Made by a program: the position numbers and the translations under genes
The notes under the pieces: model-generated
What the model was told of the DNA's origin: nothing
Seen by the model: only the letters and a program-made list of their open reading frames with translations
The model's database searches: none
Source: Strigamia acuminata
Lineage: Eukaryota > Arthropoda > Chilopoda > Geophilomorpha > Linotaeniidae
Length of the DNA: 52,000 bases
Direction of reading: 5' to 3'
NCBI GenBank assembly: GCA_949358305.1
Contig: CASHSZ010000040.1
Location: 1 to 52,000, forward strand
Shown here: positions 1 through 12,001 of the stretch, piece after piece
Position numbering within the stretch: position 1 is the first letter of the stretch
Layout: each line of letters opens with the position of its first letter

Positions 1-504
1 CCCAACTTGGGCTTTTATTCGCGTCGCACCGCATCATCATCTCACCTTGCCTCCCGTCTTGAAAATTTATAAACGCCCCGGCGTTTATTCAAGGCAAACC
101 ATTGTTTATGTAAGTTTTTCCTGATTAGGGTTACTTCCTTTAGAAGAAACACGTTTATTTCTTCTCGCTTAATCTTGAGTCGTGATCTCGCCTCGTTTCT
201 GGTCTTAAAAATTAATAAACACCCCGGCTTTTATTCAAGGCAATACGGTACGTTTATGAAACCCAACTTGGGCTTTCATTTTAAAAAAAGCGCGTGTTTT
301 TACGTCGAACTAAGAGATACAGGTGAATTAGCAACGCCTAATTTGATTTAATAAATAAAGCAAACAACATCTCGCCTCACTTCTGGCGTTTGTTCGAGGC
401 AAGCCATTGTTTTTGCATTTTTTTTCCTGATTAGGGTTACTTCCTTTTTAACTCTTGAAGAAATAAGTATGTTTTTTTTACTCGGCAGTGACGTGTACGC
501 GCGA

Positions 505-725
505 GTACGCCTGAGAACGCCAAAAAATACTCCAAAACGCCTGAAAATCGTGCAACTCGAGGCAAAACATTAATTGTTTATTTTTGTTTCAACTTTTGTA
601 ACGTTTACAATTGTGTTCTCATGTTTTTTGCCTCAAGTTGCATTGTCATTTTGCGTTTTGGGGCGTTTTTAGGCATTTTTAGGCATTTGCGGGCGTTCTT
701 GGGCGTTTTTTGGCGTTGTCATTCA
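505..725. repeat. Foldback (inverted) repeat, copy 1
   Basis: The left arm (about 505-575) reads GAGAACGCCAAAAAATACTC and continues to GTGCAACTCGAGGCAAAA. The right arm (about 620-720) reads TTTTTTGCCTCAAGTTGCA, then GGCGTTTTGGGGCG, ending GGCGTTTTTTGGCGTTGTC, which is the reverse complement. The right arm carries extra GGCGTTTTT words. A transcript would fold back on itself. Confidence 0.65.
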
Positions 726-1989
726 ATCAAATGGCCATTTTTAGCCATTTTTAGCCATTTTTCATAGAAAAATGGTCATTTTTAGCCGTTTTTCATCCAA
801 AATGGCCGTTTTTCATCCAAAAGGGCCGTTTTTCATCCAAAATGGAATAATTGTTGTGTCCGGATTTTATGTCATTTATTGTCTTAATTAAAGTTAACAA
901 AGTGTCTTTAATTTTTGCTTTTCTTGAATTTCAGCTTTTTAGATATTTTTACATATTAAACTTTCATTTTTTGTGATTTATTAAAAGTTACAGTGTTTTC
1001 ATGAATTTTAGTGTCTATGATATTGATATTATCTTTATTCATTGCTATTTAAAGTTTTATTACTTCTCTGTGTCTTATTTCTTTAATTCTTGCTCATTTT
1101 GTGTGATTTTGGATGATTTTTAGTGCATTCGTCGATTTACAGATCACTTGCGTAAGACGCGTGACGTCATATTTCTTAATCTAGTTCGGTTGTGTTCAAA
1201 CTTCTAACCTTTTGTTTGGACCTTATTCTTGTGTTATGGATAGGTTTTAGAATTGATTTAGACTAATTTGGGGGTGATCTGTCGATTGGTTTGCTTTATT
1301 TTTGTCCCGGAACGGTCGTTTTGTCGTTTCGAGCGTTCGTTGTCGGTACGCACTTGTGCGCTGCTGACCGAGTTCATTCCGTTCGGCAAACGATTATTTT
1401 CAAGTGTTCTTTTAATAAATAGTGCTTTTGTTGTAGGAAATTACATTTCCTAATGTTATTTTATTCAATACAGTGTGTATTCTTGATTTTATTCTTGTGT
1501 TGAAATTCAAATGTCGTGTTTTGCCGCTCTAGCGGATTTGAAGTGGGCGCCATGTTGGATTTCCCCGCTAATTTCTTTATTTATCCATTTCATTTGTCTT
1601 TTTGAAAATGAATAAACGCCCCGGCGTTTATGCGAGGCAAGCCATAGTTTTTGTAGGTTCTTTCCTGATTAGGGTTACTTGTGACGTGCACGCGCGAGCT
1701 CGCCTGAGGACGCCAAAAAAAGCTCAAAAACGCCCCAAAACGCCTGAAAATCGCGCAACTCGAAGCAAAAAATTACAGTTTGAATTCAAATCAAAACTAA
1801 CCACAAATACATGCTACAATTAGGTAAATTTTCAAATTTTTTATCAATAAATGATGACTTTCAAGAAGTATGACAACATTTGACAAAATTTAGACCAGTT
1901 GCATTTAAAAACTAAAATATTTTGTGTTTTACTTCAATTTTAAACCAAAAATGACGTCATTTTTTGTTTAAACCGGCGTTTATTTGAGG

Positions 1990-2215
1990 CAAACACGCCG
2001 CTGAGAACGCCAAAAAATGCTCAAAAACACTCCAAAAGGCCTGAAAATCGCGCAACTTGAGGCAAAAAATTAATTTTTCATCTTTGTTTCAACTTTTGTG
2101 ACGTTTAAAATTGTGTTTTCAAGTTTTATGCCTCAAGTTGCATTGTCATCTGGCGTTTTGGGGCGTTTTGGGGCGTTCGCAGGCGTTTGCACGCGTTTTT
2201 TGGCGTTGTCACTCA
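1990..2215. repeat. Foldback (inverted) repeat, copy 2
   Basis: It has the same arms as copy 1. The forward arm lies at about 1990-2075 (GAGAACGCCAAAAAATGCTC to CGCAACTTGAGGCAAAA). The reverse arm lies at about 2110-2210 (TGCCTCAAGTTGCATTGTCA to TTTTTTGGCGTTGTCA). A solitary forward arm is also present at about 1690-1770 without an adjacent partner. Confidence 0.65.
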
Positions 2216-2699
2216 CTCAAGTGGCCATTTTTAGCCAATTTTCGAAGTAAAAATGGCCTTTTTTTTATTAAAATGGCCATTTTCAGCCATTTGTCATTGT
2301 AAAAATGGCCATTTTCAGCCATTTTTTATAGTAAAAATGGCCATTTTTCATCCAAAATGGCCGTTTTTCATCCAAAATGACCATTTTTATCATTGACACG
2401 CTATAAAAATGTAACGTTTCAATGGCGTTTTGACGGAACCGGTAAGTTTTGAAATTTCCCGTGTCCCGTTATTGTGACTCCTCGTCCGGTTTCTCAGAAC
2501 CGAAACCCTAATACAGGTGAATTAGTGACGCCTAATTTGTTTTAACAAATAAAGCAAACAACATCTCGCCTCACTTCCAGTCTTGAAAATTAGTAAACGC
2601 CCCGGCGTTTATTCGAGGCAAGCCATTGTTTTTACAGTAATTTCCTGGTTAGGGTTATTTTTTTTTTAACTCTTGAAGAAATAAGTTTGTTTTTTTCTC

Positions 2700-2937
2700 G
2701 CCTGCACGCGCGAGCTCGCATGAGAATGCTAAAAAATAAGCAAAAACGTTCTAAAACGCCCCAAAACGCTTCAAAATGCTCCAAAAAGCCTGAAAATCGT
2801 GCCACTCAAAGCAAAAAATTATGTTCGCATGTTTTTTGCCTCAAGTTGCACGGTTATCTGGCGTTTTGGTGCGTTCTTGGGGCGTTTTGGTGCGTTCTTG
2901 GGGCGTTTTCGGGCGTTTTTTTGGCGTTGTCACTCAC
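2700..2937. repeat. Foldback (inverted) repeat, copy 3
   Basis: The forward arm (about 2703-2818) contains several CAAAACGCYCCAAAACG words and ends CGTGCCACTCAAAGCAAAA. The reverse arm (about 2828-2933) starts TTTTTTGCCTCAAGTTGCA and contains two copies of GGCGTTTTGGTGCGTTCTTGG. The two arms are nearly adjacent, leaving almost no loop. Confidence 0.65.
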
Positions 2938-4668
2938 TCCCGCACTTTGCTGTCTTGTTTATTACAATTTGGTTTAGCTGTTGTATTTATTTTTATTTGT
3001 TTTATGGTTATTTAATGTGTTTTTGTAGCATTCAAAATGTTTTGTTGCCTAATTTCTCGTTTTGGCGCCAACTGTTTGTTTGACAACGCCGTGTCAGAAT
3101 TTAGGGATGATTCTGCTTTGGTTTCTAATTAAAAAAAAAATGTTGTTTTAATTTCAATTGTAACTGCTTATTATAACGTTATTATTAGTATTTTGTAAAG
3201 GTTCATTCTTTTTCCATGTTAATAAAAAATGAAGTAACTTTCGGTGAAAAAAAAAACAGTTAAATGCGGATCAAAATTAAACACACACGAGAAGTTTAAT
3301 AAACGTCCCGGCGTTTATTCGAGGCAATACGGTACATTTGTGAAACCCAACTTGGAACCCGAAAATAACGTGGGGCCGTCTGAACACCTGGATTTGAATT
3401 TTCGTCTATGCGCGCGCCGACGCATGGGGAATGCGGGGTGGGGTTCCTTCCCAGTGTTCCGAACGAGTCAATTTCACCCCGAAAATATCCCGAAATTGCT
3501 GATACATGCATTTCGAGCCAGAAATATTGATCTTCATGTAAATTTTGATTGTTTAGCTTTTTTTTGAAATTTTACAAATTTTTCTCATCTCCTGCCTTCC
3601 TCGCTCATTTAACACCAAAATGGCCTGCATTGAGGATTTTTCCCATAATCCTTTTCACACGTATGGAGCGCAAACAGTCGCAATAAATGAAATCAGCGGA
3701 ATTCGGCCTTGAGTTTGCGACGCCATCTTGAATACGAGTAACAGCACAGTATGGTGTCAATTATTCGAACTGATCGTAAGGCATGGGACAAAAATTGATT
3801 AAAAACGAACAAACATGATTAAAAATCAACAAAAATCGACTGAAATCGGACAATAATCAATTCAGAATGACAAATAACGATTAAAATTGGCAAAAATTGT
3901 CACAAATAGAGAAAAACCGATTAAAAATCAGCAAGAAACCAATAGAAATTGATAAAATCAAATAAAAATTAACAAATATCCATTTTGTTTGCTTTTAAAC
4001 AAATTAAGAACTTTGAAAACACACGACAATTTTAAACAGTAAACACCGGGGTCAAATAAGCGCCGCTACTCGTTTAAACACCGGGGAGGTGTTAGTGAAG
4101 TGCCTCGAGTGGAGAAATTAATAAACGCTCGAGGCACCACGGTAGGCTTATTAAACACAAAATATGAAACGCTCGATCTTCAACAGGCGCACACGCCCGA
4201 GAACACCTCGGCATGCCTCAGCACTCTCCAAGAAACGAGAAAAACCAAGGCAAAAAAAAAAAATACACCAAAATTAGGACTAAAATCAAACACACATGGG
4301 GCCCGGAAGATTGATAACATCCCGGCATATATTCAAGGCAGTACGCCATGTTTTTTCCACCATTTTGTAAGTTTATTTCAATATTCATAAAGTTTATTGC
4401 TTTTTGTATCATTAGTAGTATTCCCTTGTGTGATGTGGTTTTATAAATATCACACACAACTGCTTCTGCTGTTTTCTTCACGTTTATGCTTCGTGTATGC
4501 ACGTGAAGCCCTCGCACATCTTTTGAGCACCTGTACACATTTGGACACGCTCAAGGTGCTACATCGCGCGCTCAAACGCACTAGATCGCGCGCGCAAACG
4601 CGCTACATCACGCATATTAGGGATAAGAACGGACCGGGATAGGGACTGGACTGGTAATGTTTGCCCTC

Positions 4669-5825
4669 ATGGCCTATCGCGGCGGCACATTGTGTGGCAT
4701 AGCGCGGCACGTTGCAATTACGTGACGTGGCACGTTGCTGTTACGTGACGCGATAGCCAGTATTTAAGCAGGGAATTCCATCATCGTTTACACAAATGCG
4801 CATTGCAACGTGGAGGCGCATTCGAGTCCTTTACCCAAGCGAAATCGTATTCGATTCGCTTTCGAATCGAATACGAGTTTTGTCCTTTTTCAACGCGAAA
4901 TCGTATTCGATTCGCTTTCAAATCGTATACGAGATGGTCGATGATTTTTGTTTCCCGGACTTTGATTCGTATTCGAGTTGTTACGAGTTCGTATTTTGAT
5001 CGTATTCGTATTCGAATCGAATTCGAATCGTATTCGAATCGAATACGAATCGAATTCGAGTCGTATTCGAGATGGTCGATGATTTCCACTCGCTCGTATA
5101 CGCGTTGTATACGAGCTCGTATTTTGATCGTAATCGTAAACGAATCGTTTACAAGTCGTATACAAGTTGTATACGACGTGTATACACCTCGTATACGAAC
5201 GAAGTTTGTGAAAACACAATTTCCAAATAAGACGTATGTGACTACTATGTGTTTTCATGTCGTAGTAAGTATCCGGTGGATTTTCCAAACTTCGTTCGTA
5301 TACGAGGTGTATACACGTCGTATACAACTTGTATACGACTTGTAAACGATTCGTTTACGATTACGATCAAAATACGAGCTCGTATACAACGCGTATACGA
5401 GCGAGTGGAAATCATCGACCATCTCGAATACGACTCGAATTCGATTCGTATTCGATTCGAATACGATTCGAATTCGATTCGAATACGAATACGATCAAAA
5501 TACGAACTCGTAACAACTCGAATACGAATCAAAGTCCGGGAAACAAAAATCATCGACCATCTCGTATACGATTCGAAAGCGAATCGAATACGATTTCGCG
5601 TTGAAAAAGGACAAAACTCGTATTCGATTCGAAAGCGAATCGAATACGATTTCGCTTGGGAAAAGGACTCGAATGCGCCTCCACGTTGCAATGCGCATTT
5701 GTGTAAACGATGATGGAATCCCCTGCTTAAATACTGGCTATCGCGTCACGTAACAGCAACGTGCCACGTCACGTAATTGCAACGTGCCGCGCTATGCCAC
5801 ACAATGTGCCGCCGCGATAGGCCAT
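4669..5825. repeat. 1.16 kb near-perfect palindrome (foldback element)
   Basis: The left arm 4669-5208 and right arm 5286-5825 (about 540 bases each) are inverted copies with only a few mismatches, around a 77-base centre at 5209-5285. The outer end reads ATGGCCTATCGCGGCGGCAC and its complement closes the element at 5825. Inner arm sequence is a dense nest of TCGAATACGA/TCGTATTCGA words, themselves palindromic. Each arm contains TTACGTGACG twice (left arm 4718 and 4741) followed by TATTTAAG (4761), oriented inwards. No target-site duplication is obvious at the edges. The long open frames inside are by-products of the repeat. It could be a foldback transposon or a large MITE. Confidence 0.85.
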
Positions 5826-7550
5826 CGAACCCGAATGTGTGTGATGCGAAACGCGCGAGTACACGCGCGGAGAACGCGCGGCAATGCTAGCAACAGGAGC
5901 GCAACTGCCCAAGAAATTGCTCAACAATAAAAGGCACGTGGAAGCACGTGCCTGAAACAATAGGCACTTCAAATAAAGTTATTGTTAAAAAACGGGCTTG
6001 AAAACCAACAATTACACAATAATTAAGGGGCAAGAAATGAACTTTGCTGCAATGCAAAGTTCTCAAAATACAGAGAAATGAAAGTTACACTTGTATAAAG
6101 AATTGACAATGTTTGAAACCAATAAAAACTACAAAAACACACTTGTAAAAAACCCAAAACAACCCCCAGAATGAATTATTTGACTCAAATTAACCCTAAA
6201 ACAGTCTTGGAGGTCGTGCAGACGACAGAGTCGGATCGGAAGGTTGCTAAAACCTGACGCCAAAACTAGCAATGGGACAGCTAGTTAGAAAACAGGTTTT
6301 TCATCAATCATGAACGCTGAAAACCTCACCCAGGGGTAGAAAATGATGGAGAGAACGTTTTCGCCATCTAAAACGGTCTAAAACGGGTCTAAAATGCCTA
6401 AACCGGCGCCTGGAACGTGGCGCAGTTGTTGGGTCAAATATTGTCAAAAATCAGTGGAAATTTGTCAAATACTGGCAAAAATCTGCTGAAATTTGTCAAA
6501 AATTGCCAAATTTTGGCGCAAGTTACGTGAGGTTTGCGCGCATCCAACTATGACGAAAAATCCATGCGTGTGCACGCGCGATTTACTGGCGCGTTGGAAG
6601 CGTTAAAATAAATTTTTCCAATATCTAACACAATTTGCACCGAATTATGGCAATTTTTGACAAATTTACATGGATTTTTGCCAGTATTTGACAAATTTCC
6701 ACGGATTTTTGACAATATTTGACAAATTCCAGACAAATTTCAGACAAATTTCAATTAATTTTAGAAATTTTATGAGAAATTTCAGCAAATGTTTGAGGAT
6801 TGAGGAAATCTTCTGAAATTTGTCAAATATAGGCAAAAATCTTCTGAAATTTGTCAAATACAGGCAAAAATCTGCTGAAATTTGTCAAAAATTGCCCAAA
6901 TTCCGTGCAAGTTTTGCAAGTTTTGCGCGCATCAAATTGTATGCGCGCCTATACTATTGCACGAGCGCATTGACGCGTGATGAACACCGACCACGTTTAC
7001 GAAGTGAATTCGAGCTACAAAAGTATCGAGTCGCCATTCTATGATGGAAAAAAAAAATTAAGTGTAACCCTATGGCGCGCATGCGGATTTCGCGGAGTGC
7101 GAAAGGGACCCTATATTTAACATTACGGCGGCCTATACCTTGACCCCCTGTTCGCAGTCTCGTGGCGGATTCTGCGGATTTCACCTATTCGTACAATCCG
7201 CACGATCGCGCGTGTTTTATCATTCTTGGCAAACCGTTTTTTGAAAACGCGTTGTAACGCATCCTCAACTTTACAAATCTCGCTTAGCGCGATCGCGCTA
7301 TAACGCTTCTTCGTGTCCAACAAAAACAGCCGATTAAAAACGAAACTTCGGGTTTCGCTAAAACGCGATTTTGATATCGGGAAGGGCACGTGACCACGTG
7401 GGTAAAAATAGAATCGAGTTTCGTGAAAACCTAATTTGGAGAAACGGCGTGGTGGTTTTGCGAAATATATCACATGTCACGTGATCGGACGTTGGATCTC
7501 GTACATAAACGTTCGTGCCTGGTCAAACCAGAGTCTTTAAAAAATATAAA
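5826..7550. repeat. AT-rich inverted word repeats and mosaic modules; no gene seen
   Basis: Words such as GAAATTTGTCAAATACTGGC occur in forward orientation at about 6430-6520 and 6815-6900, and in reverse orientation (GCCAGTATTTGACAAATTTC) at about 6640-6740, making a large interrupted inverted repeat. The block at about 7080-7160 (GGATTTCGCGGAGTGCGAAA and ACATTACGGCGGCCTAT) recurs at about 29110-29200 and weakly near 30790. About 7470-7560 carries the CACGTGATCGGACGTTGG start of the main repeat family described further right. No coding model is supported. Confidence 0.6.
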
Positions 7551-7932
7551 TGCATTTCCCGATCATAGGATTAATTTCGCGCCGTGTGCTCCAGTCATTA
7601 ATTAGGTTATCTTCGTCGCAACTCGTCATAATAAAATTTTTACAGAAAATCAATCGTTTCGTATTTTATTTTCACTTTCCGGGAGTCTCGCGTCGTCGTA
7701 GTCGACGCGAGTCTCACCGAACGCGTTCTGCGGGTTCGGCGAGCGTTTTCAGATCGGGGCGGACCGTCTCGTATAGTACCGGGCGCGCCTCCCCAACTGA
7801 CCGGTCGATGGTTATATAGTTTAAAATTTCCTCGACCGAGTAAACGGTCGATGCTTCAGCGTCCGGTCGATGATGTGGCATTTGTGCGCGTTCATCCCGT
7901 GTCTCTCAGACTGGCCTTCGGGCCGGTCAAAA

Positions 7933-7971
<39 letters not shown>

Positions 7972-9400
7972 ATTGGCCGTAAAATTGGGGCAACTGGGGT
8001 CGCTGAGCGGCGGCGGTGGCGGCAGCAACGACAGCCCCGACGACTCGCCCCGAAAATAAGTTTCCGCGTCGGCATCCGTTCGTTCGTTCGTTCGTTTAAA
8101 CGTGCGCGCGGTCGCGTGCATCCTACTCGTGTCTGACGTGGCGATCGGTACGGAGTAAAAAAAAATCACCCGAAAAAGGAAAGACGATTAAAATTTTAAT
8201 TCTCCGGTCGTGGCACCGACTTTGCGGTCCGTGCTTTAACCGATAATTAGGTTATCTTCGTCGTAATTCGTTGGAATAAAAATTTTATAGAAAATGAGCC
8301 GTTTCGTATTTTATTTTCATCTTCCGGGGGTCTCGCGCCGTCGTTGTGGACGGGAGTCTTCCCGAACACGTTCGATGGGTTTTGCCAACACTTTCAGATC
8401 GAACTCGGGACTCGGGCCCGCCGCTCGGTCGAGCGGCGCACAGTACCCGCCGAGCGGCGCGGTATCCGATATAAAAACACCCTTGCTTCGCCACGGTCTC
8501 AGACTGGCCTTCGGGCCGGTCAAAATAATAAATAAATAAATAAATAAATAAGTCCGAAAATGGAACGTATCCGTCCCGACGAATAGATGCGGTTGGGGTC
8601 GTTGAGCGACGGCGGCGGCAGCGGCAGCCTTGACGACTCGCCCCGAAAATAAGTTTCCGCGTCGGCATCCGTTCGTTCGTTCGTTCGTTTATACGTGCGC
8701 GCGGTCGCGTGCATCCTACTCGTGTCTGACGTGGCGATCGGTACGGAGTAAAAAATATCACCCGAAAAAGAAAGACGATTAAATTTTTAATTCTCCGGTC
8801 GTGGCACCGACTCTGCGGTTCGTACTTTAACCGTTAATTAGATTATCTTCGTCGTAATTTACCGGGAAAAAAAATTTGTAGGGAATCCGTTGTTTTGTAT
8901 TTTATTGTCATCTTCCGGGGGTCTCGCGCCGTCCCAGTCGATGGGAGTCTTTCTCAACACGTTCGATGGGTTTTGCCAACACTTTCAGATCGCCAGCGGA
9001 ACTCGGGCCCGCCGCTCGGTCGAGCGGCTCAGTACCCGCCGGGCGGCGTGGTAGCCGGGTTCTCGCTTCCAGTGGCTGTAGGCGTCCTTCTTGAACGCCT
9101 TCCTCGCTCTCTCGGTCTCAGACTGGCCTTCGGGCCGGTCAAAATAATAAATAAATGAAGAAACAAATAAATCGGAAATAGAACGCGCCCGTCCCGACGA
9201 GAATAGGGGCAAATGGTGTCGTTGAGCGGCGACGGCGGCGGCAACCCCGACGACTCGTCCCAAAAATAAGCTCCCACATCGACACTCATCCGTTAGTCTA
9301 AACCTCTTGACGTGCATTCTACTCGCGTCCGACAGATTCGGTTCGTTGTGGGCATAGAAAACATCCGCACACCGATACGGCATGTTTCGACGTCGATGCG
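7550..9400. repeat. Tandem array of three ~600 bp repeat units
   Basis: Three head-to-tail units start near 7560, 8230 and 8830. Each has, in order: TTAATTAG.TTATCTTCGTCG; TCTCGCGCCGTCG...GACG.GAGTCT; TTCGATGGGTTTTGCCAA (units 2 and 3); the hairpin GACTGGCCTTCGGGCCGGTC (7909-7928, 8502-8521, 9121-9140) followed by AAAATAA and a TAAA microsatellite; a GC-rich stem ending CGACGACTCGCCCCGAAAATAAG; and GACGTGGCGATCGGTACGGAG (units 1 and 2). The hairpin plus short-word tail looks like the 3' end of a SINE or LINE. The third unit passes into other family modules near 9400. Confidence 0.75.
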
Positions 9401-10500
9401 CGACCGCGAAGCCGAGTCCCCGGCGACGTACATACTCGCACAAGCGCGTTCGCGCGCGCGATATTGCGTGTGATGCGATGCCGATGAGCTCGACACGGTC
9501 TTTCGACGCGGGCGTCGATAATAATGTCCGTCAACGTGGATAAATGCCCGCAGAGTGCTTTGTGTTTATGGCAACGCACCGGGACGCAATTAACCAACCA
9601 CTTACGAAAATTCAAAACATAATTGTTTAACAAAAGGAAACTCGTATAATGTTGAAACGATAAAGAAAACGCAAAATTTAGATTCAAATTCAGATTCGAA
9701 TTGGGTAAGATTAGGTCAGGTTAGACCCACAAACTCTGGGGGAGCGACACGAAAATGAAAAGGGCGCACCTATCGCTTATAGATGTCTGGCGATCGACAA
9801 TGGGTGGACGATTAAAGTTTAAATTTCGGATCGTGGTATCGGTTTCGCGGTTCGTATTCCAATAGTTAATCACATTATCTTTGTACCAAACGACCGATAC
9901 AAAAGTTTTGTAAAATATCCGCCGTTTTATATTTTAATTTCACCTTCCAGTTGCCACGCGCTGTCGTAGTTGGTGCGAATCTCCATCAACGCATTCGACG
10001 GGCTTCGAGAGTGATTCCAGTAATCCAGACCAATCCTGGCCCTCGCGGAAATCCGGAGGGTTTTGGTTTTCCGCGATTGTTTTACTCACTTCTGTGGTTT
10101 TTCTACTGTATGAGTTAATAGATGTTCTTTTGAACGTCTCTCTCTGTACAGAATACGGGGCAGCTGGCGCCGACAAGCACCGGCAGCCCCAAACAATTTG
10201 TTCAAAAATAAGCTTCTGCAAGATGTTTCGTAAAAAAACCCGACGGGATTCCCATTTTTAACATTATGGTGTTTTTTTTTTTTATTGCCACCAAAGCGCG
10301 CTACCACCGCAAATTTTCCCGCGTTTGCCATGTACGCGCCGAAAACCACAGGCAATGAACTTTTCCACAAACTGAAAAACAAAATATATGGGTAAGCGCA
10401 CATGGGCGAATAAAACAAGATTAGCCCAGTTTCGGAATTTATTGGGTCGACGTTTTGTATTCACGCGTGACGGGGGCACCACATGTGGAAAACGCGCGAA
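9400..10500. repeat. Mosaic repeat modules, no gene seen
   Basis: Modules occur in the order used by later copies. A block at about 9480-9560 ends TGTCCGTCAACGTGGATAAA. Next is CGCACCGGGACGCAATTAAC (about 9575) and a block at 9610-9690 with GTTGAAACGATAAAGAAAAC. The TTAATCACATTATCTTTGTA start module is at about 9865. A GC-rich hairpin lies at 10157-10190 (GGGGCAGCTGGCGCCGACAA to GGCAGCCCC), followed by TTGTTCAAAAATAAGC. A block at about 10290-10450 (AACAAAATATATGGG) recurs at about 22750-22820. Confidence 0.6.
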
Positions 10501-10804
10501 TCACGCGCGTCTACGCACATTGGAAACTTAGTATTAACGTTCGTTTCGAGTTAAATAAAAACGACGACCGTGACGAGGACCACAAAGACGGCGATAGCAG
10601 GATTCGTCGGAACAACGAGGATTGCCAACGAGAGAGACCCGTTCATTCGCCAACGCTCCATAGTTCAAACTTAAATCGTTCTCGGACTGCCACCAGATGT
10701 CACATCAGCCGCTCACGACATACACACACTTTGGTTCGGCAGCTTATATCAAACGCGCGCGTTTCATCTTCCGTCTGATCCTCACTACCACCTCGTGTTC
10801 GTTG

Positions 10805-10867
10805 GTAAGTAAGTTTGATGCTTTGTGTGATTTCTCGGTCAATGGACCACGCCCACGACCACAATCA

Positions 10868-10925
<58 letters not shown>

Positions 10926-10937
10926 ATTTACTTTCAG
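10805..10937 (+). other. Predicted 5'UTR intron of the small zinc-finger gene, containing a (CT)n tract
   Basis: The donor GTAAGTAAG begins at 10805 and the acceptor TTTACTTTCAG ends at 10937. A perfect (CT)n microsatellite at 10872-10923 lies just upstream of the acceptor and would act as its polypyrimidine tract. The leader exon then runs 30 bases to the ATG at 10968. Confidence 0.55.
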
Positions 10938-10967
10938 TTGTTTACTCGTCTCACAAACAAAAGGAAA

Positions 10968-11516
10968 ATGGCGGAAGCACCACAAGAGGAGGGTGGCGGC
11001 AGGTCATACTCCTGCGCTCTATGCGATGATAAACACCCCGATAGTAAGAAACGGTTATTTATTTACTTATTATTTTATATCTTTTGTTCTATATCTTTTA
11101 TTTATTTTATATACATAAATATTTTTTAATTTTATTTTAATTTTTTTCTTCTTCTTCTTCTCCCCCGCCCCATGTGCCTCAGGACCGAACGGATTCTTCT
11201 GCGTCGACGTCTTTCGCCATCAGCGACAGCGACACAACATCCACAAGGACGTGAAAAATTTCTCGCGCGAGCTCGTCTGTCTGGCATCGGTGAGTGTCCG
11301 ATTATCCTCTTCACTCACACACTAGTTAACTAATTCGTATTTTTATTTTTTCCCCTTTCTTCTTAGGCGTTGAAACGAGTGCACCGACTCAACGGGCGAC
11401 GCTGTCCGTTTTGTGCGGCGACGCCCTCTCCCGGGGATCTCGTCACTCATTGGGCGGAGGCACACGATTACCAAGCGCCCGCCGGAAACGATGGAGGTGG
11501 CGTCAATGGACATTAG
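10968..11516 (+). CDS. Small double zinc-finger protein, 3 coding exons, 110 aa
   Basis: Exons are 10968-11043, 11183-11289 and 11367-11516, all with GT-AG borders and an open frame. The protein has two cysteine-histidine modules. The first is C16-x2-C19-x18-H38 with a further histidine at 43. The second is CPFC (C74, C77) with H89 and H94 (C-x2-C-x11-H-x4-H). Spacing, the GFF/FRH words and the positions of both introns (phase 1 inside finger 1, phase 0 between fingers) match the 970-residue protein at 33318-39304. It therefore looks like a free-standing version of that domain. A role in DNA, RNA or protein binding is inferred only from the zinc ligands. I do not recognise a named family. The start follows a spliced leader. 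Confidence 0.65.
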
Positions 11517-11719
11517 TTTTTATTTAATTTTATTTTTTCCCCATAATTTGCACTGTCCAACTCTTCTTCATTTGCTTTTATTTGTTCTTTACTTTTTATT
11601 ATTTATCTATTTATTTAATTTTTTTTTTTTTTTTTAATAAAAAAGAAAACAAACAAAAAAAAATCCACATTAATCATTGTTATTGTTATCATTATTACAA
11701 ATACACGGTCAATTTTTTA
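11517..11719. other. Short AT-rich gap between convergent models
   Basis: This is a T-rich 3' region of the zinc-finger gene with AATAAA-like words near 11635, followed by A-rich sequence. No gene is seen. Confidence 0.4.
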
Positions 11720-12001
11720 TTATCCCGCGTCTTCTTTGCCAGCCTCTCGATTCTCTTTCTGAGACTCGTCGCCGTCTCCTTCGTCTTTTTCTGATGTGAC
11801 TCTTACCACACCCACATGGACTAACGCGCTCACCACTGAATGCGACAAAAGAACGTCTCCATCTGGAAGCATCTCGACTCTCATGGGGACGTTTCTGTTG
11901 CCTTCATTCTTTCGTTCCTCCTCCTTCGTCGCTCTTTGGACTATAAGATCCACCGTCTTCAACCTGCCCGTCGGCGCACGCGGGATGGAAGCGGCGGACG
12001 A
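11720..12001 (-). CDS. Probable terminal coding exon of an incomplete minus-strand gene
   Basis: Reading leftwards, an acceptor (TTTCCTTTTCCAG) is followed at 12001 by an open phase-0 frame of 93 codons ending in TAA at 11720-11722. The peptide begins SSAASIPRAPTG, has a hydrophobic stretch with SVVSALVHVGVV, and ends in a charged tail (EKDEGDGDESQKENREAGK). The acceptor style and phase resemble the second exon of the coiled-coil gene at 26961-27643, but the residues do not clearly align. A candidate upstream exon near 12083-12134 would join in the wrong phase, so no first exon is assigned. It may be a decayed gene. Confidence 0.35.
   Translation of the reverse strand, partial: SSAASIPRAPTGRLKTVDLIVQRATKEEERKNEGNRNVPMRVEMLPDGDVLLSHSVVSALVHVGVVRVTSEKDEGDGDESQKENREAGKEDAG

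Larger units (their letters stand above)
1..4560. repeat. Gene-free left flank made of dispersed repeat modules
   Basis: No coding model could be supported here. A recurrent module contains the palindrome TAAACGCCCCGGCGTTTA followed by TTCGAGGCAAGCCATTGTTT and, in several copies, CCTGATTAGGGTTACTTCC. Copies or partial copies begin near 67, 210, 383, 1608, 1973, 2594, 3297 and 4312. Tracts of the short word ATGGCCATTTTTAGCC, with variants, fill about 729-845 and 2218-2395. A loose A-rich repeat of GATTAAAAATC-like words fills about 3780-3990. The open frames in this stretch are short and made of repeat sequence. The order and spacing suggest repeated insertion and rearrangement of one non-autonomous element family. 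Confidence 0.7.

Noticed and set aside
4781-5713. Several overlapping open frames of 90-180 codons on both strands
   Set aside because: They lie inside the palindrome and translate TCGAATACGA-type repeats (runs of RIRFEYDSNS). The same frames appear in both arms. They are products of repeat composition, not genes.
7921-7975. CRISPR-like regular repeats
   Set aside because: They are simple TAAA microsatellites and tandem 600 bp repeats without unique spacers, and the DNA is eukaryotic.
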